Shown piece by piece: positions 47,601 through 59,975 of a stretch of 64,000 bases of DNA; position 1 is the first letter of the stretch; every line of letters starts with the position of its first letter. A program made the position numbers and the translations under genes. Origin of the DNA: Begonia masoniana. Its lineage: Eukaryota > Streptophyta > Magnoliopsida > Cucurbitales > Begoniaceae. The stretch covers positions 49,875,646 to 49,939,645 of the forward strand of contig CM039508.1 in the NCBI GenBank assembly GCA_022432975.1, written 5' to 3'. The notes below the pieces were generated by a model. It was not told where the DNA came from. It worked only from the letters and a program-made list of their open reading frames with translations, and made no database searches.

Positions 47601-49065
47601 GCAAAAATCTTCTTCTCTTTCTTCTTGAATTTCTCCTTTCTTTGCTTCAGTTCTTAAAACAGTTGTCCTAATCGATAGTTTCTTTTTAGATAACAAGATA
47701 AATCACAGCTTCACCAAGGATCGTGATCAGTTTTGGAAACTATGTTGTCTTTAAGAATTAGATTTGTACACAGTTAATTAAACTTGTGATTTTCGATGTA
47801 TTGCCGAACCACTTCAAAAAATCTTGTTGGACTTAATATAGATGATAGTAAACAGAGTCCACTTATTGCATCACTTTAAAAATGCATTATGGAACTTGTT
47901 AAAAAAATTTCACTCATACATAGCCCTCAATTGAAAAAAAAAAAATAGTCATATACTATTGTGTTTCATTGTTGATGGTTTTTTTTTTTTTAATTTCTTG
48001 AAATAGATATCTGGAGAGACTGCCTCTTCCAATGTCAATACCAGTTCGCTATCGGACTTAACTGGGCTAGCCAGCGCCAGCGTTTATGGGTTTGAGGATT
48101 ACCATGGCGTAGATATTGGTGTTGTTAGAGCCATTCGCCTTTGGTATGCTCCTATTGGAGGAGAGCTTGCGTACGAGATCAAATTAAAAGAAGGTGACAA
48201 GAAACTTGGATTCGCCATTAGCAGAACGGAAGAGGTCTATAACTCAAATCACTCTTTAAAGTATTTACCATATCCAGTGATTATAGGACTATAACCTTTC
48301 GGTCTATAACCTTTCTGATGATAGATTTCAAAATTGAAATTTTTTTAAACCACCATATTTACTATTTTTAGTAAACATGCAGTTTCAAAGAATTATTCTA
48401 GTTTTTTCAACCATGATTGGATACACTGGTTCTTGCTGTTACTTGTTTCTACGTGTTTGAAACTTTTTTTTTTTTTTTCCAAATAGCCCTTATTTTCTAG
48501 AATTTCTGAGCTTATTATTACCTTGGTGATTCTTTATCAGGGATTCATTTACATTTCATCAATCATCGAAGGAGATGATAACACACCATCATCTCGATCA
48601 GGGCTAAACAATCTGTATAAAGAAGCGACAAAGGCTTCAAAATTATTAGTGATCTCAAGAATATCAAACGAGAAGGTACTACCATGGCTCGTTTCTTCAA
48701 CAGGAGCCATCAGATGCTTTGATACAGTTTCACTCAGCCAAAAGCTTTCTTTACACAAACATGCAAAAGTATCCATATTAATGCATGTTTTCATTTGGGA
48801 TAAAGAATTAACCTCCGCTAACTTTGGCCAAATCAGAGGTAGATCATTAGTTCCGTCTCCATCTCCACCTTCGCTGCCTCTACCACCTGAAGTTCAGCTG
48901 GCTCGACAGCCAAATGACAATCAGATTCAACCTTTGCCATCCGAAGCTTTTACAGACGATGAAAGTGTGAGCTTTGACGAGTCTGACATCAGGCTTCCAA
49001 GAGACACTGCTGGAGAAATCTCATTCAGATTCCACGATTTCTCATTTTCAAGCAACTGGGTATGA
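44643..49065 (+). CDS. Plant-specific protein of unknown function, four exons (copy 2)
   Basis: Exons 44643-45054, 47317-47600, 48007-48234 and 48541-49065 have exactly the same lengths as in copy 1 (412, 284, 228, 525 nt). They encode 482 residues with few replacements, for example HVVLS for LVVLS near residue 17 and SSRSG for SSRAG in exon 4. All splice sites are kept, including the GC donor at 47601. With no stop or frameshift in either copy, both loci could be expressed. Function as for copy 1: not known. Confidence 0.8.
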
Positions 49066-49601
49066 ATTTGGTAAAAATGGCCATGTTTCTCTCGTTGGCA
49101 ATTTGGTTGCTCAGAAAATTCTGATTCAGCTAGCAATGAGCAATTTCTAGAGCCAAATTAACTTGATCCTAGCATGTACGAATGTAAATAGGACCAGTGT
49201 GTTTAACAGACAGTTTCTTTGCTTTTCCTTGGGCTACCAATCTATTTTATTCTTCGTATTCATATTTTGTTTCTTAAAATAGAAGGTAAAGAGGAATTGT
49301 GATAATGGAAATGAGCATATTACCTATTCAATTCCCATTCCGATTCCTGTGACTTGAGCAGACAACTACAAGATGTTTCCTTAGTGAAGTTTCTTCAATC
49401 TCAATATTATGGTGAATTGAAATAACTTGTCATCACAACCATCTTACATAAGCATGGATGAAGCATTGGACTTTAAACATCAGCTTGGCATGGCGGATTC
49501 TCCAGTACCCGCAAATCCTTTCTTCTACATGAGGTTACATAACTGCACAATGTCAAGACATTTGAATCCTTTGATTTTTTGCGATGGAATTTCAAAAAAC
49601 T

Positions 49602-52600
49602 TCAACACGAGTGCTGCTTCTGGGAAAGGACGAGCAGGGATCCATTCTGAAAGAAATAAGCCGGATATAATGATAATGCTTAAATCTTGTATGCACAACA
49701 ATAGAAACAATAACATATACACAGTTATCAATCTCCTCGCATTCAATAAATATTATTAAAATACACCTTTTACTTCCTCACATTTCTTCAGAAAAGCAAA
49801 AATATCATAACCAAACCAAGAATCTTGTCATATATAGGGAGAATGGTGACTCTTTGGTGAAGATGAGGGTCACTGATGACGATAGAAAGGTTGCCATGAG
49901 AAGAATTCTTCGGTTGGGCAGTTAGATAAAACAAAATATAGGGATTTTTCTTTAATCTCAATGAGGTCATCATATGATTTAAACTTTTCTTTACTCAGTC
50001 GGTCCTCAACATGCAGGGACATGTGAGGACATGTGAGGATCGATTAAAAAATACAATGATTTAGAAGTGTCGGACACATGTACAACAATATTGTAAATGT
50101 TTATGTGTTGGCATATTTTTTGCAAACATATTTTAAGGAAATTTATATATTATTGTGTGACTTAAATCTATAGAAGATTATTTCTTGCCATCCAAGAAAT
50201 AATGTTTGATGGGAGATCCTAAAGATGAGGAAGTTTTAGAGATTTGGAAAGTAGTTACTTGAAAATCAAATAGTTTTAGATATGGAATGGATTATGGTGA
50301 GATATGTGATCACAACAAACAAGAAATATATTCCTAAAGTATTGAGATCCGATTTGATTATATTGGCGATACTTTCCTAAAGTAGCACACAGAGTGTCAC
50401 ACAAACCGAATTGATAAAATTGGTTTCCTTAGTGTGTGCGATTCTGATTTAAAGATTATGATTCTGTTAAACTGAATTACAGCAAGATTCAAGATCACAG
50501 CAACAAAGAGATTTATTCCTAAGTAAGTTGATTTGAAGATGGAAATAATATTCTGGAAGCCGATCTGAATATTGTGGTGCTGTTAAACAAAATACTAGAT
50601 CACAACGTTGTTAGGATTCGTTTATCATATTTTAATATTCGTTTCAGATTTGTTTACATGGGCTTTCCATATATGTCGCACCTGATGTCACAGATCCAAT
50701 TTCATTGGAATTCGATTTTCTTATTATGTGCGATTTGTTTTGAGGGGAATATTCAAAGCACAGTATATTATGCATTCTTCCTGCACAGTTGAATGCTGCT
50801 GAAGACATTATTTTTGAGAGCCGAAAGTCTTTAATCATTCGAGCGATTTTATGTTTCATCGACAATTGCGTGTGTCCAGCAATTGTTAATTCTTTCTCTC
50901 ACGCTTACTGTGAGTTGTCGGTGATTATTCTTCAGCGTGCGGATTGCGTATTCTTTGAAGGAGATTTTTTGTGTCGCAAGCCGTTGTTTCTTCTCTCCCA
51001 ATCGCTTTTGTTTGTGGGTCTATTATTATTCATTTGATCGTTGATTGAATGTATACACACTTTGGTCGTGGGCTGATTTGATTATCTTAGGAGTGTGTTG
51101 ATTGGTTGCATCCGAAGACAATGACTGGTGTTACTGACGGTGTCCCAGGTGCAATTCCTTGTTCTTCATTGAAACTCAGTCTCGGGAGGAGACTGCCTGG
51201 AACTCGGGAGGAGTCCTGATTGTGGGCAAGGAGATCTTGCCATACACGGATTCCCAGAAGAGTCATTAACGACAAGGGGAGCTCGCAAAAACAGATTCAC
51301 TGAGGAAGTTAGTGAGAGGCGGCGACAAAAACAAGAGGGAGTCTTTATTTGTATAAGTCTGGTTGTCTTGTAACTTTGTGAACTTTTTGAAATGTTTTTA
51401 TGTCTGGGCGTGGCCCAGCAAAACGTAGGCAATTGCCAAACTGCGTTACCAATCTCCTGTCTCATTATTTTATGCACTTTCTCATTGTCCATTATCACGA
51501 AAATAAATTGGTGTCCCACCTAGTGTTCCACCTATACTAGGACATCAAGTAACTAACCTTGATCTTTCAAATGTCACTAACCAAACTACCATGTAAGCAA
51601 TGTGGCACTTCTGTGCTTCCTACTGGATAGTTTTATAATCAAAAGATCCCTAGTTACTACACCAGATTGAAGTTTTAGCAGAGGTGCCCAAATATGCTCT
51701 TAAAGCATGATAGTGTGATTAGATGTATTGGTCGGACTACCAACATTTCTTGTGGCATTTTTTTGTGGGACAAAAAAATGTATTATTGATGAACAAAAGA
51801 TTTCTTACCCTTTTGGCTCGCAGCATCACATCTATAGTGACTTAAGTTCATAGAATGCGAATCCATACATACCTTTGTTCCAGCAATGATGGTGTCATTG
51901 AGGGGGTGAGCAGCACATACAGTAACACCTTCAGACAATGGAATAAACCTGTTTTTCCGATTTTGACTCTTTCTCCCAGATGAGCCATTTAATTCATCGC
52001 TGTAAAACAACAAAGGATAAATTCACACAATAGAACATCCAAATGTTAGGATGTAGATTTCCAGGATAGTTTTAGAAAATAGAATTTTAACTGATGCTAG
52101 ACCTTAATAACATAGAATTTTAAGCTACTTAAGGTGATTATTTTATTGCAGTGTGATATTATCAACTAATACCGATTCTTCAACCATAATTTTTTTGGTG
52201 GTCGCAATATATAAATTGCAACAGAAGCTCCTTACCGATAGTCTACATGACTGGGAGAGCTGGGTTTTTGGTGAAAATCCAAAAGATGAACGCCATCATT
52301 AGAGGAAGATCCAACCGCATAGATCTACAAGAAAGGAAAAGTTACTGATGCTGGAACTGTCTCTTACAGACTCTTACTGCGCTATACTAAAACATATTGA
52401 TGCAAGAGTTGAACTTCCCATGACAACTATAATATTTTTCATGGTTTTTTGGCCAATTGTTTATCATCATTACATTGACAGTTTCTTCCAGTGAAGAAAA
52501 AAAATTGTCCAACTATCCAAGTCAAAGCTTATTCAGCCATGAGATACTGACTTCTGACTCATGAATGTGATATGCCAATGCGTAGATGATTTCATCACTT

Positions 52601-55600
52601 CGCACAGTGTTCTACCAGTTAACTCAGGAAGATTTTCCCTTTTCTTATAACAATGTTAACAGTATTACAGCTTCAGAAAATACGTATGCAGCATCATTTA
52701 GCAACACACATTATCTTCCAATTAATACTTGCCAGTACGTAACCCTAAGTTTCATAATCAATTGCCAGAATATTTCAGCACAGCGAAAAAAAATTTAGAA
52801 AAACCTCAATGATTATTCCATTGGCAACGCTTACAAAATTAGCTATTTAAATTGAAACTGAGGATCATTGTGATGTGCAGTTGAAGACAATGGACAGAGA
52901 ACATACTGAATTCGTTGGCAGCCATGAAGGTTTTCTCAAGTAGAACGGATCAGCTAACAAGTTTGAATCATCCCTGGACCCTCAAAATGAAACAGCAAAG
53001 TTTTGAGAGGCTCAAATTCATCTTAACAACTTCAAAGTTAGGCAATTGGCTTTACTTACAACCAAGCTGGAGGAGGGCAATGAACATGCGTAACTTTTAA
53101 ACTATAAATATCCAAAACACCAGACCTACATTTGATTATCATATTAAATCATAAAACAAGAAAAGGCAGCACTAATTATTAATCAATGGTCTGTTAATAA
53201 CCAGGCAAAAATCTCTGGAACTGTCATAAGAGAAGATTCATAATATCATGTATTCCAAAATCAAAACTCCTATGCAACTAAAAAAATATCCATGCCGGGT
53301 ATTAAATTCTGAAGCATCATCTTGATAGGAACCCACCAATCCGTTTTACTTATTCGAGGAAGAATAGAGTCCAACCGTAGGATTTGTCATATTTTATGTT
53401 TTTATGTTGTGTTATATTTATGTGAGTTAATTTTAAATAGGAAGTTTATAAGGGACAAAGAGGGAAAACCACTTTCAAAGGCGGTTAGGAGAAGTTAGAT
53501 GGTGGAGGAAACTACATGTAAGTTGATGGGGGGAAGAAGAGATGGGGGGGAAGAAAAATGTAATAGGGAGAGTGGCAGAGACTCTAGAATTTCTCTGTAA
53601 ATAGTTTATGTATTGTGAAGTGTTTGTTGTTGTTTTATCTCATCTTTGAATAGGAACCCTATCATTGGTATCAAAGCGAGGTTCCATGACAGGAAAAAAA
53701 CAAGGCAGTAAACAAGTTATTGGTGACGATCTATCGTCGGGGTCTCACGGAGATTTACGCCACGAACTGGATGGATTGAAAGACAGCATCGCGCGGCTTC
53801 CAGAGTTAGAACGTTCTGTGGCCTTGATGATGGCGAAGTTGGATTCCATTGCCGCTGCAGTGCAGCCATCTCCGCCGAGCCAGTGGGATAAAGGGAAAAA
53901 GAAGATTGGTGATGCGCCAGCGGAACATTCTGGTCACGGTGAAGCATCTCGAGTCAGTTACAGAGACGATGGGTGGAAGGAAGAACACCTCAGTCGTCGC
54001 ATAGAGATGCCTATTTTTTCCGGTGATAATCCAGATGATTGGGTCTTTCGAGTGGAGCGTTTCTTTACGCTTCAGTCACTAACGGAGGCCGAAAAAATTC
54101 ATTGGATCGCAGTTCATTTGGAGGGCGAAGCATTGGCGTGGTTTCAATGGGAAGATCGTCGTCGGCCATTCCACAGTTGGCTTGATTTTCGAGCTTTGTT
54201 GCTGGATCGTTTTCGAACTTCGTTGGAGGGCACTCTTTCGAAACAATTTCTACAGTTGAAACAGAGTGGTTCGGTCAGAGAGTATAGGCAAATATTTGAA
54301 CGGACTGCTTCTCATTTTTCAGACGTACTGGAACATTTACTGGAAGCGCAGTTTATGACGGGGTTGCAACCGATGATTCGAGCGGAATTGTTGGTGCTTA
54401 GGCCGATCGGTCTCGGACAGCTGATGCTAACTGCCCAACGTGTTGAAGATAAACTCCATTTGTTGCAAAAATGTGGGCCGGGTTTGGGTGTGAAAGGCGC
54501 AGCCCAGACCAAACAATTTTCAACCCATTTCTCCTATCCTCTTACTAGTCCAGTGAGCCCAAGCCCTATACCACCTCTGTCTTCCGCCCGACTTCCTTCT
54601 TCGGCGCCGACGAATACAGCTTCCACGTTCTCCACCACCGCCTCACCCAATCCGCAGTCTCGATCGGCTTCATCCTTTTGGCGTCTGTCAGAAGCTGAAC
54701 TGCTTCAAAAACACGAAAAAGGTCTCTGTTACAGATGTGATGAGCGCTTTCAACCAGGGCATCGTTGTAAATCGAAGAACCTTCAAGTTTTACTCTGTCA
54801 GGATTTGGAAGACGTTCCAGAGCAATCGGAATTCAGTGCGATCATTGAAGCCGCCGCCGACGAACCACAGATCTCGACTACGGAAGTTGCTCAACTTTCT
54901 CTCAATTCGATGGTGGGCTTCTCTTCGTCTGATTCGATGAAGGTTAAGGGCAGTATATTGGGTCAACCAGTTGTTGTCTTAATTGACAGTGGGGCTACAC
55001 ATAATTTTATTTCTTACTCTGTCATTGAGCAATTACACAATCCGGTAGCTCCTTACAGCCAATTTGAGGTGATGACAGGCACGGGCAATAAGATCCGAAG
55101 TGCAGGTATTTGTCGATCAATCGCTCTGCATTTTCCAGAATTGAAGATCGTGGAAGATTTTTTACCTTTGGATTTAGGCAGTGCTGATGTCATTTTGGGA
55201 TTTAAATGGCTGAAAACTCAGGCAGAAATGCGAATCAAATGGGGAGCGCTTACGATGAAATTTGTTGTGCAAGGGAAACAGGTACAATTGCAAGGGGATC
55301 CCAGTTTGGGCAGGTCCTTGGTGTCCTTTCGTTCTTTGATTAAACAGTTTGAGTTTGGAGAAACTGGCTTATTATTAGCATTACAAAGACTGACAGCAAC
55401 ACCATGTCCCCAGGAATGTTTACCAAAGATATCCTCTATTTTAAACTCTTTCCAAGATGTGTTTACTATGCCGCAAGGGCTTCCACCTCCAAGGGCATTA
55501 GATCATCAAATAATACTTGCCAGTGGTACGGCGCCAGTGTGTGTTAGACCCTATCAATATCCTCACATTCAAAAAAATGAAATAGAGAAATTGGTGGGTG

Positions 55601-58600
55601 AAATGTTAGCGGCTGGTATCATTCAACCAAGTGTTAGTCCTTTTTCCAGCCCTGTTATATTGGTGAAGAAGAAAGATGGTAGTTGGCGATTTTGTGTAGA
55701 TTACAGAGCATTGAACAAGGTTACAATTCCGAATAAGTTTCCTATACCTAGAGTTGATGAGTTGTTGGATGAATTGTATGGTGCTACCATTTTTTCCAAA
55801 CTTGATCTTAAATCGGGATATCACCAGATACGAGTAAAACTCAAAGATGTTCCAAAAACGGCTTTTCGTACACATGAAGGCCACTATGAATTCCTAATCA
55901 TGCCTTTTGGGCTTACAAATGCACCATCCACATTCCAAGCCCAGATGAATCAGCTATTTAAACAATTTTTACGACGTTTTGTTTTGGTCTTCTTTGATGA
56001 TATTCTTATATACAGTACGGATCTTGAGTAGCATGTACAACACCTTCACACAGTCCTTGCTGTAAATTATATGCAAATCCTTCTAAGTGTTTATTTGCTT
56101 TATCACAGTTGGAGTATTTGGGACATATAATTTCTGGTGAGGGAGTGGCGGTTGATCAGTCTAAGATTGAGGCGATGTTATCTTGGCCTCGGCCACGTAC
56201 TTTGAAGGAGCTCAGAGGATTTCTGGGTTTAACTGGTTATTACCAACGATTTATGGCCGGTTATGGTAAGATAGCATATCCACTTACGTCCCTCCTTAAG
56301 AAAGATGCCTTTAAATGGTCGGATGACACTGAGACAGCTTTTCGCCAACTTCAAAAAGCGATGACTTCAGTACCAGTCCTAGCTTTACCTGATTTCTCCA
56401 AGACTTTTGTATTGGAGATTGACGCTTCTAGCATTGGCATTGGTGCCGTCCTCATGCAAGGCGGTCGGGTCATCGCTTTCTTTAGCCAAGCATTATCTCC
56501 TCGTGCTCAGTTGGAATCGGTATATGAAAGGGAATTACGAGCAATTGTTTTATCGATTCTTAAATGGAGGCCTTACTTGGTCGTCATTTCGTTGTCCGCA
56601 CTGACCAGCATAGCCTCAAGTACCTATTGGAGCAACGTTTAGTAAATCCGGAGCATCAGAAATGGTTGACAAAAATTATGGGGTACGATTTTGAGATTCA
56701 ATATCGTGCCGGATTGGAGAATAAGGCTGCTGATGCTTTATCTCGTCGAATCGATATCACTTCTTTAGCTAATTTGTCATTTACGACCATATTGCCTTGG
56801 CAACAAATTCATGATGAGATTGTTGGTAACAAAGAACTGTCTCTTATTTTATCTCAACTCCAACAAAATCTCGAGACCACTCCAGGATATTCTTTACAAA
56901 ATGGTCGGTTGTATTATAAAGGACGTCTAGTTTTAGCCTCCAATTCAGCTTTAATTCCGTTGTTGCTCCGAGAATTCCATGGTTCTGTGGTGGGAGGTCA
57001 TTCTGGTGGGTTTAAAACGTACCAGAGAATAGCTGCTGAATTCTTTTGGTCGGGATTACGTAATGATGTTAAAAAATTTGTAGCCTCTTGCGATGTATGC
57101 CAGCGTCATAAGTATCAATCTTTGTCTCCGGCGGGACTTCTTCAACCACTACCGATTCCGACATTAATTTGGAATGATATTTCTATGGATTTTATTGAAG
57201 GTTTGCCTCGTTCCAAAGGTTATGACACTATTCTTGTAGTTGTTGATCGCTTAAGTAAGTACGCCCATTTTATGGCACTTAAACATCCATTTATGGCTCA
57301 ATCTGTGGCTGTGAAATTTATAACTGACGTGGTTCATTTGCATGGTTTTCCACGATCGATTGTCAGTGACCGTAATAAAGTCTTTCTAAGCAATTTTTGT
57401 AAGGAGATCTTTCGATTACAAGGCACAATGTTACAATATAGCTATGCTTACCATCCGCAAACTGATGGACAGACAGAGGTGGTGAATCGTTCGTTGGAGA
57501 CTTATTTACGTTGTTTCGCTTCTGACAAACCTACGTCTTGGGTTACTTGGCTTGCATGGGCTGAATTTTGGTACAATACATCTTTTCATACGGCTATTCA
57601 GATGTCTCCCTTTAAAGCTGTTTATGGTCGCGACCCACCACCTTTGGTTCGAGTGGGGACGGGTGATTCAGTGGTTCAATCCGTTGAAGATTTATTACAG
57701 GAAAGGGATGCTATTATCACGGAGTTACATTTACATCTTTCACGAGCCCAAGCACGTATGAAAGAGATTGCAGATGGTAAACGGCGTGAGGTTCATTTTA
57801 ATGTTGATGAGTGGGTGTTCGTGAAGTTACAACCTTATCGGCAACGGTCATTGGGTAAGAAGCGCAACGAGAAGCTCAGCCCTCGTTTTTACTGCCCTTA
57901 TCAAGTTCTAGCGAAGGTGGGACAAGTGGCTTACAAATTGCGATTACCAGACAATTCTACAATTCATAATGTGTTTCACGTTTCTCAATTGAGAAGAGCA
58001 ATTGGGGACACAAGTGTTACTACCATCTTACCCTCTACTCTTTCGGAAGATATGAAGCTTCATATCGAACCGGAATTGGTGTTGAATATCAGATCAAGTA
58101 CTGATGGTGTTCCTACTCGTGGTGAAGTCCTTATTCAATGGAAAGGATTACCTAAGGAGGAAGCTACATGGGAGTTCTTTGACATCATTATGGCTCAATT
58201 TCCTCATTTCAACCTTGAGGACAAGGTGAAAGTTTGAGCGGCAGGTATTGATAGGAACCCACCAATCCGTTTTACTTATTCGAGGAAGAATAGAGTCCAA
58301 CCGTAGGATTTGTTATATTTTATGTTTTTATGTTGTGTTATATTTATGTGAGTTAATTTTAAATAGGAAGTTTATAAGGGACAAAGAGGGAAAACCACTT
58401 TCAAAGGCAGTTAGGAGAAGTTAGATGGTGGAAGAAACTACATGTAAGTTGATGGGGGGAAGAAGAGATGGGGGGGAAGAAAAATGTAATAGGGAGAGTG
58501 GCAGAGACTCTAGAATTTCACCGTAAATAGTTTATGTATTATGAAGTGTTTGTTGTTGTTTTATCTCATCTTTGAATAGGAACCCTATCACATCTCCAGA

Positions 58601-59645
58601 TAGATTATAGAAGCAATAATTAAACAAAAGGCAGCAAGAAGTCATGAACAGCAGCTAAACACCCAACTAAAACACACGTAGGAATATCAGGTTAACAATG
58701 TTAATCATTTATAGCATAGGTGAGGACCACATGAATAAATCCCTGGGAAGGTAATTTTCCTTTCCTAACCTACCAACCGTCATCAAGATGGAAAGCCAAC
58801 TGATATTGGCACGCTGGATTGATATCAATTGAGTGAATTTCCTTCGTAATGATATTTGATTGTTCCTGCATAAAATAACCAACAGATGAAGAAGATATAA
58901 CCGTGAGATTAAGAAACATCATTTGTACTTGGAACAGAATATTTCAAGATCAACCATGAAATTATGATAAAAGGAACTCTTTCCAGAAAAAATATCCCCA
59001 GTATTAACTTCATATGTATATATCACGTACTTCTTCTAAAACTTGTAAGATTCACTGATTTGGAAAACCACCAGCAATAATGGTCGCAAACTTTATAGGA
59101 AAACGCAACTTTTCTTTAACAAGAATAACATTACTATTTTAGATTCCACCTCATTGCGTACTTTGTACAGGAAATATTTTAGAAGTGGAGTAAAAAATAG
59201 TTTCTTTAACTTGATCCAAGTTGGTTACATCTCATCAGCATGTGAATATTCAAAAACCTAATACTTGAAATAAATTTAGGCTCAACCCAATTTTAAGAAA
59301 GCAAACAGCTAGGCATATTCATCAAAAACTGAAAAGTTTGGGCATGTGTTTCAGTTAAAATAAATCAAAAATTCAATTTGATAGTAAGGACAGCTTAAAC
59401 GAAATCAAACTAGAAGAATGTTTTCCTTTTTAACAACCTCTCTAAGCAAATGAGCGCTCTTACATGTAAATGGTGAAGAGTTGTATTTTGCAAACAACCA
59501 TAAATCTTGATTACAGTTACCAAATGAAACCTAATGAAAATTGGGAGGAAGATAGCATAAAGCGAAGCGAATATGTCACCTTCAGAGAAATAATTTTCTC
59601 TAGCTTTGAGGACAGCTTAAAAGACGCAAGAGGTGGTTGACATGC
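49602..59645 (-). CDS. WD40/transducin-like protein, 3' portion, seven exons (copy 2, introns enlarged by transposons)
   Basis: Exons 59580-59645, 58774-58865, 53060-53125, 52907-52973, 52236-52324, 51873-51999 and 49602-49646 match copy 1 in length and phase and keep GT-AG borders, again giving 183 residues. Small changes include DELNGSS for DELHGSS and LDIYSLK for LDIYNLK. The intron 49647-51872 holds the 1478-bp solo LTR and the intron 53126-58773 holds the 5268-bp Reina-like element, so the coding text is untouched by either. As in copy 1, upstream exons are not visible, so this may be a non-functional 5'-truncated copy. Confidence 0.65.
50092..51569 (+). mobile_element. Solo LTR, Copia-like, in a WD40-like intron of copy 2
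   Basis: 1478 bp absent from copy 1. Ends are TGTAAATG...GATCTTTCA; flanks are aatat (50087-50091) and aatgt (51570-51574), an imperfect 5-bp duplication of the copy 1 site aatgt. The 3' part (tctttatttgtataagtctg, gggcgtggcccagcaaaacg, ataaattggtgtcccacc) is typical of plant Copia LTR R-U5 sequence. It has no primer site, coding frame or second LTR. Confidence 0.75.
53318..53322. repeat. Target-site duplication CATCT (left) of the Reina-like element
   Basis: CATCT is repeated at 58591-58595. Copy 1 has the intact site once at 7549-7553. Confidence 0.97.
53323..53664 (+). repeat. 5' LTR of the Reina-like element
   Basis: 342 bp with 7-bp inverted tips TGATAGG/CCTATCA. Confidence 0.96.
53686..56031 (+). 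pseudogene. Reina-like gag-protease-RT frame ending in a premature stop
   Basis: The first ATG after the primer site is at 53686 ([11 protein letters not shown]). Gag runs over the first ~340 residues ([35 protein letters not shown]), followed by a variant zinc knuckle ([17 protein letters not shown]). The protease motif [14 protein letters not shown] comes next, near 54975. RT carries [48 protein letters not shown] and [12 protein letters not shown]. The frame stops at TAG 56029-56031, just after the RT active site, where the family has a Glu or Gln codon before HVQHL. Confidence 0.95.
56032..58237 (+). pseudogene. Reina-like RT end, RNase H, integrase and chromodomain in shifted frames
   Basis: After the stop the first frame gives [12 protein letters not shown] small deletion near 56062-56066 then moves the text to another frame ([20 protein letters not shown], through RNase [16 protein letters not shown]). 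A second shift near 56570 moves it again. From 56570 to 58237 the frame is open. It reads RNase H ([16 protein letters not shown]), the integrase zinc finger ([23 protein letters not shown]) and the integrase core ([41 protein letters not shown]). It ends in a chromodomain ([20 protein letters not shown]). Confidence 0.95.
58249..58590 (+). repeat. 3' LTR of the Reina-like element
   Basis: 342 bp, six differences from the 5' LTR, directly followed by CATCT. Confidence 0.96.
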
Positions 59646-59975
59646 CTGAGAAATCAAAATTCAAAAAGAGTGAGCGCGAAATATTATAGCATAAGCTGTA
59701 TTGCTTATGATAAGAAACTGTCAGAAGTATTTTGCAGTCTATTAGGTAGTTCTTACAAAGTATTTCTACTGTGTGTGTTGGCATCTCCTTTTCCAAGAAA
59801 AGCTTTGGTGTCATAGCACTAAGGGGTCATGTTTCTGTACAATCATTCCCTAAGAAAAACTTACGTAACTAGCCCTACTTGCTGCAGGCCGGGATGCTAT
59901 TTTCAATTGAACGTACGAAAAGATAGGGGCCTTGTTTTACACAAGTGCTGCTGTACGGGCAATATGAAACTCACA

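Larger units (their letters stand above)
53323..58590 (+). mobile_element. Reina-like Ty3 chromovirus, full length, 5268 bp
   Basis: LTRs at 53323-53664 and 58249-58590 are 342 bp each, TGATAGGAACCC...GGAACCCTATCA, with six differences by eye (about 1.8%). The Met-tRNA primer site TGGTATCAAAGCG begins at 53666. The internal order is gag, protease, RT, RNase H, integrase, chromodomain. Short LTRs, small size and a terminal chromodomain fit the Reina lineage. Pol carries a stop and two frameshifts, so it is not autonomous now. Insertion postdates the split of the two duplication copies. Confidence 0.95.
44361..59975. repeat. Segmental duplication, copy 2
   Basis: Matches 1-9020 throughout. It is 6.6 kb longer because of a solo LTR at 50092-51569 and a Reina-like element at 53323-58590. 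Without these the lengths agree to within about 160 bp. The similarity stops near 59975, a point equivalent to 9020, and the second N gap follows 860 bp later. Confidence 0.95.

Noticed and set aside
53665..53685. Upstream TTG start for the Reina-like polyprotein
   Set aside because: This is the primer-binding site; the first ATG is at 53686.
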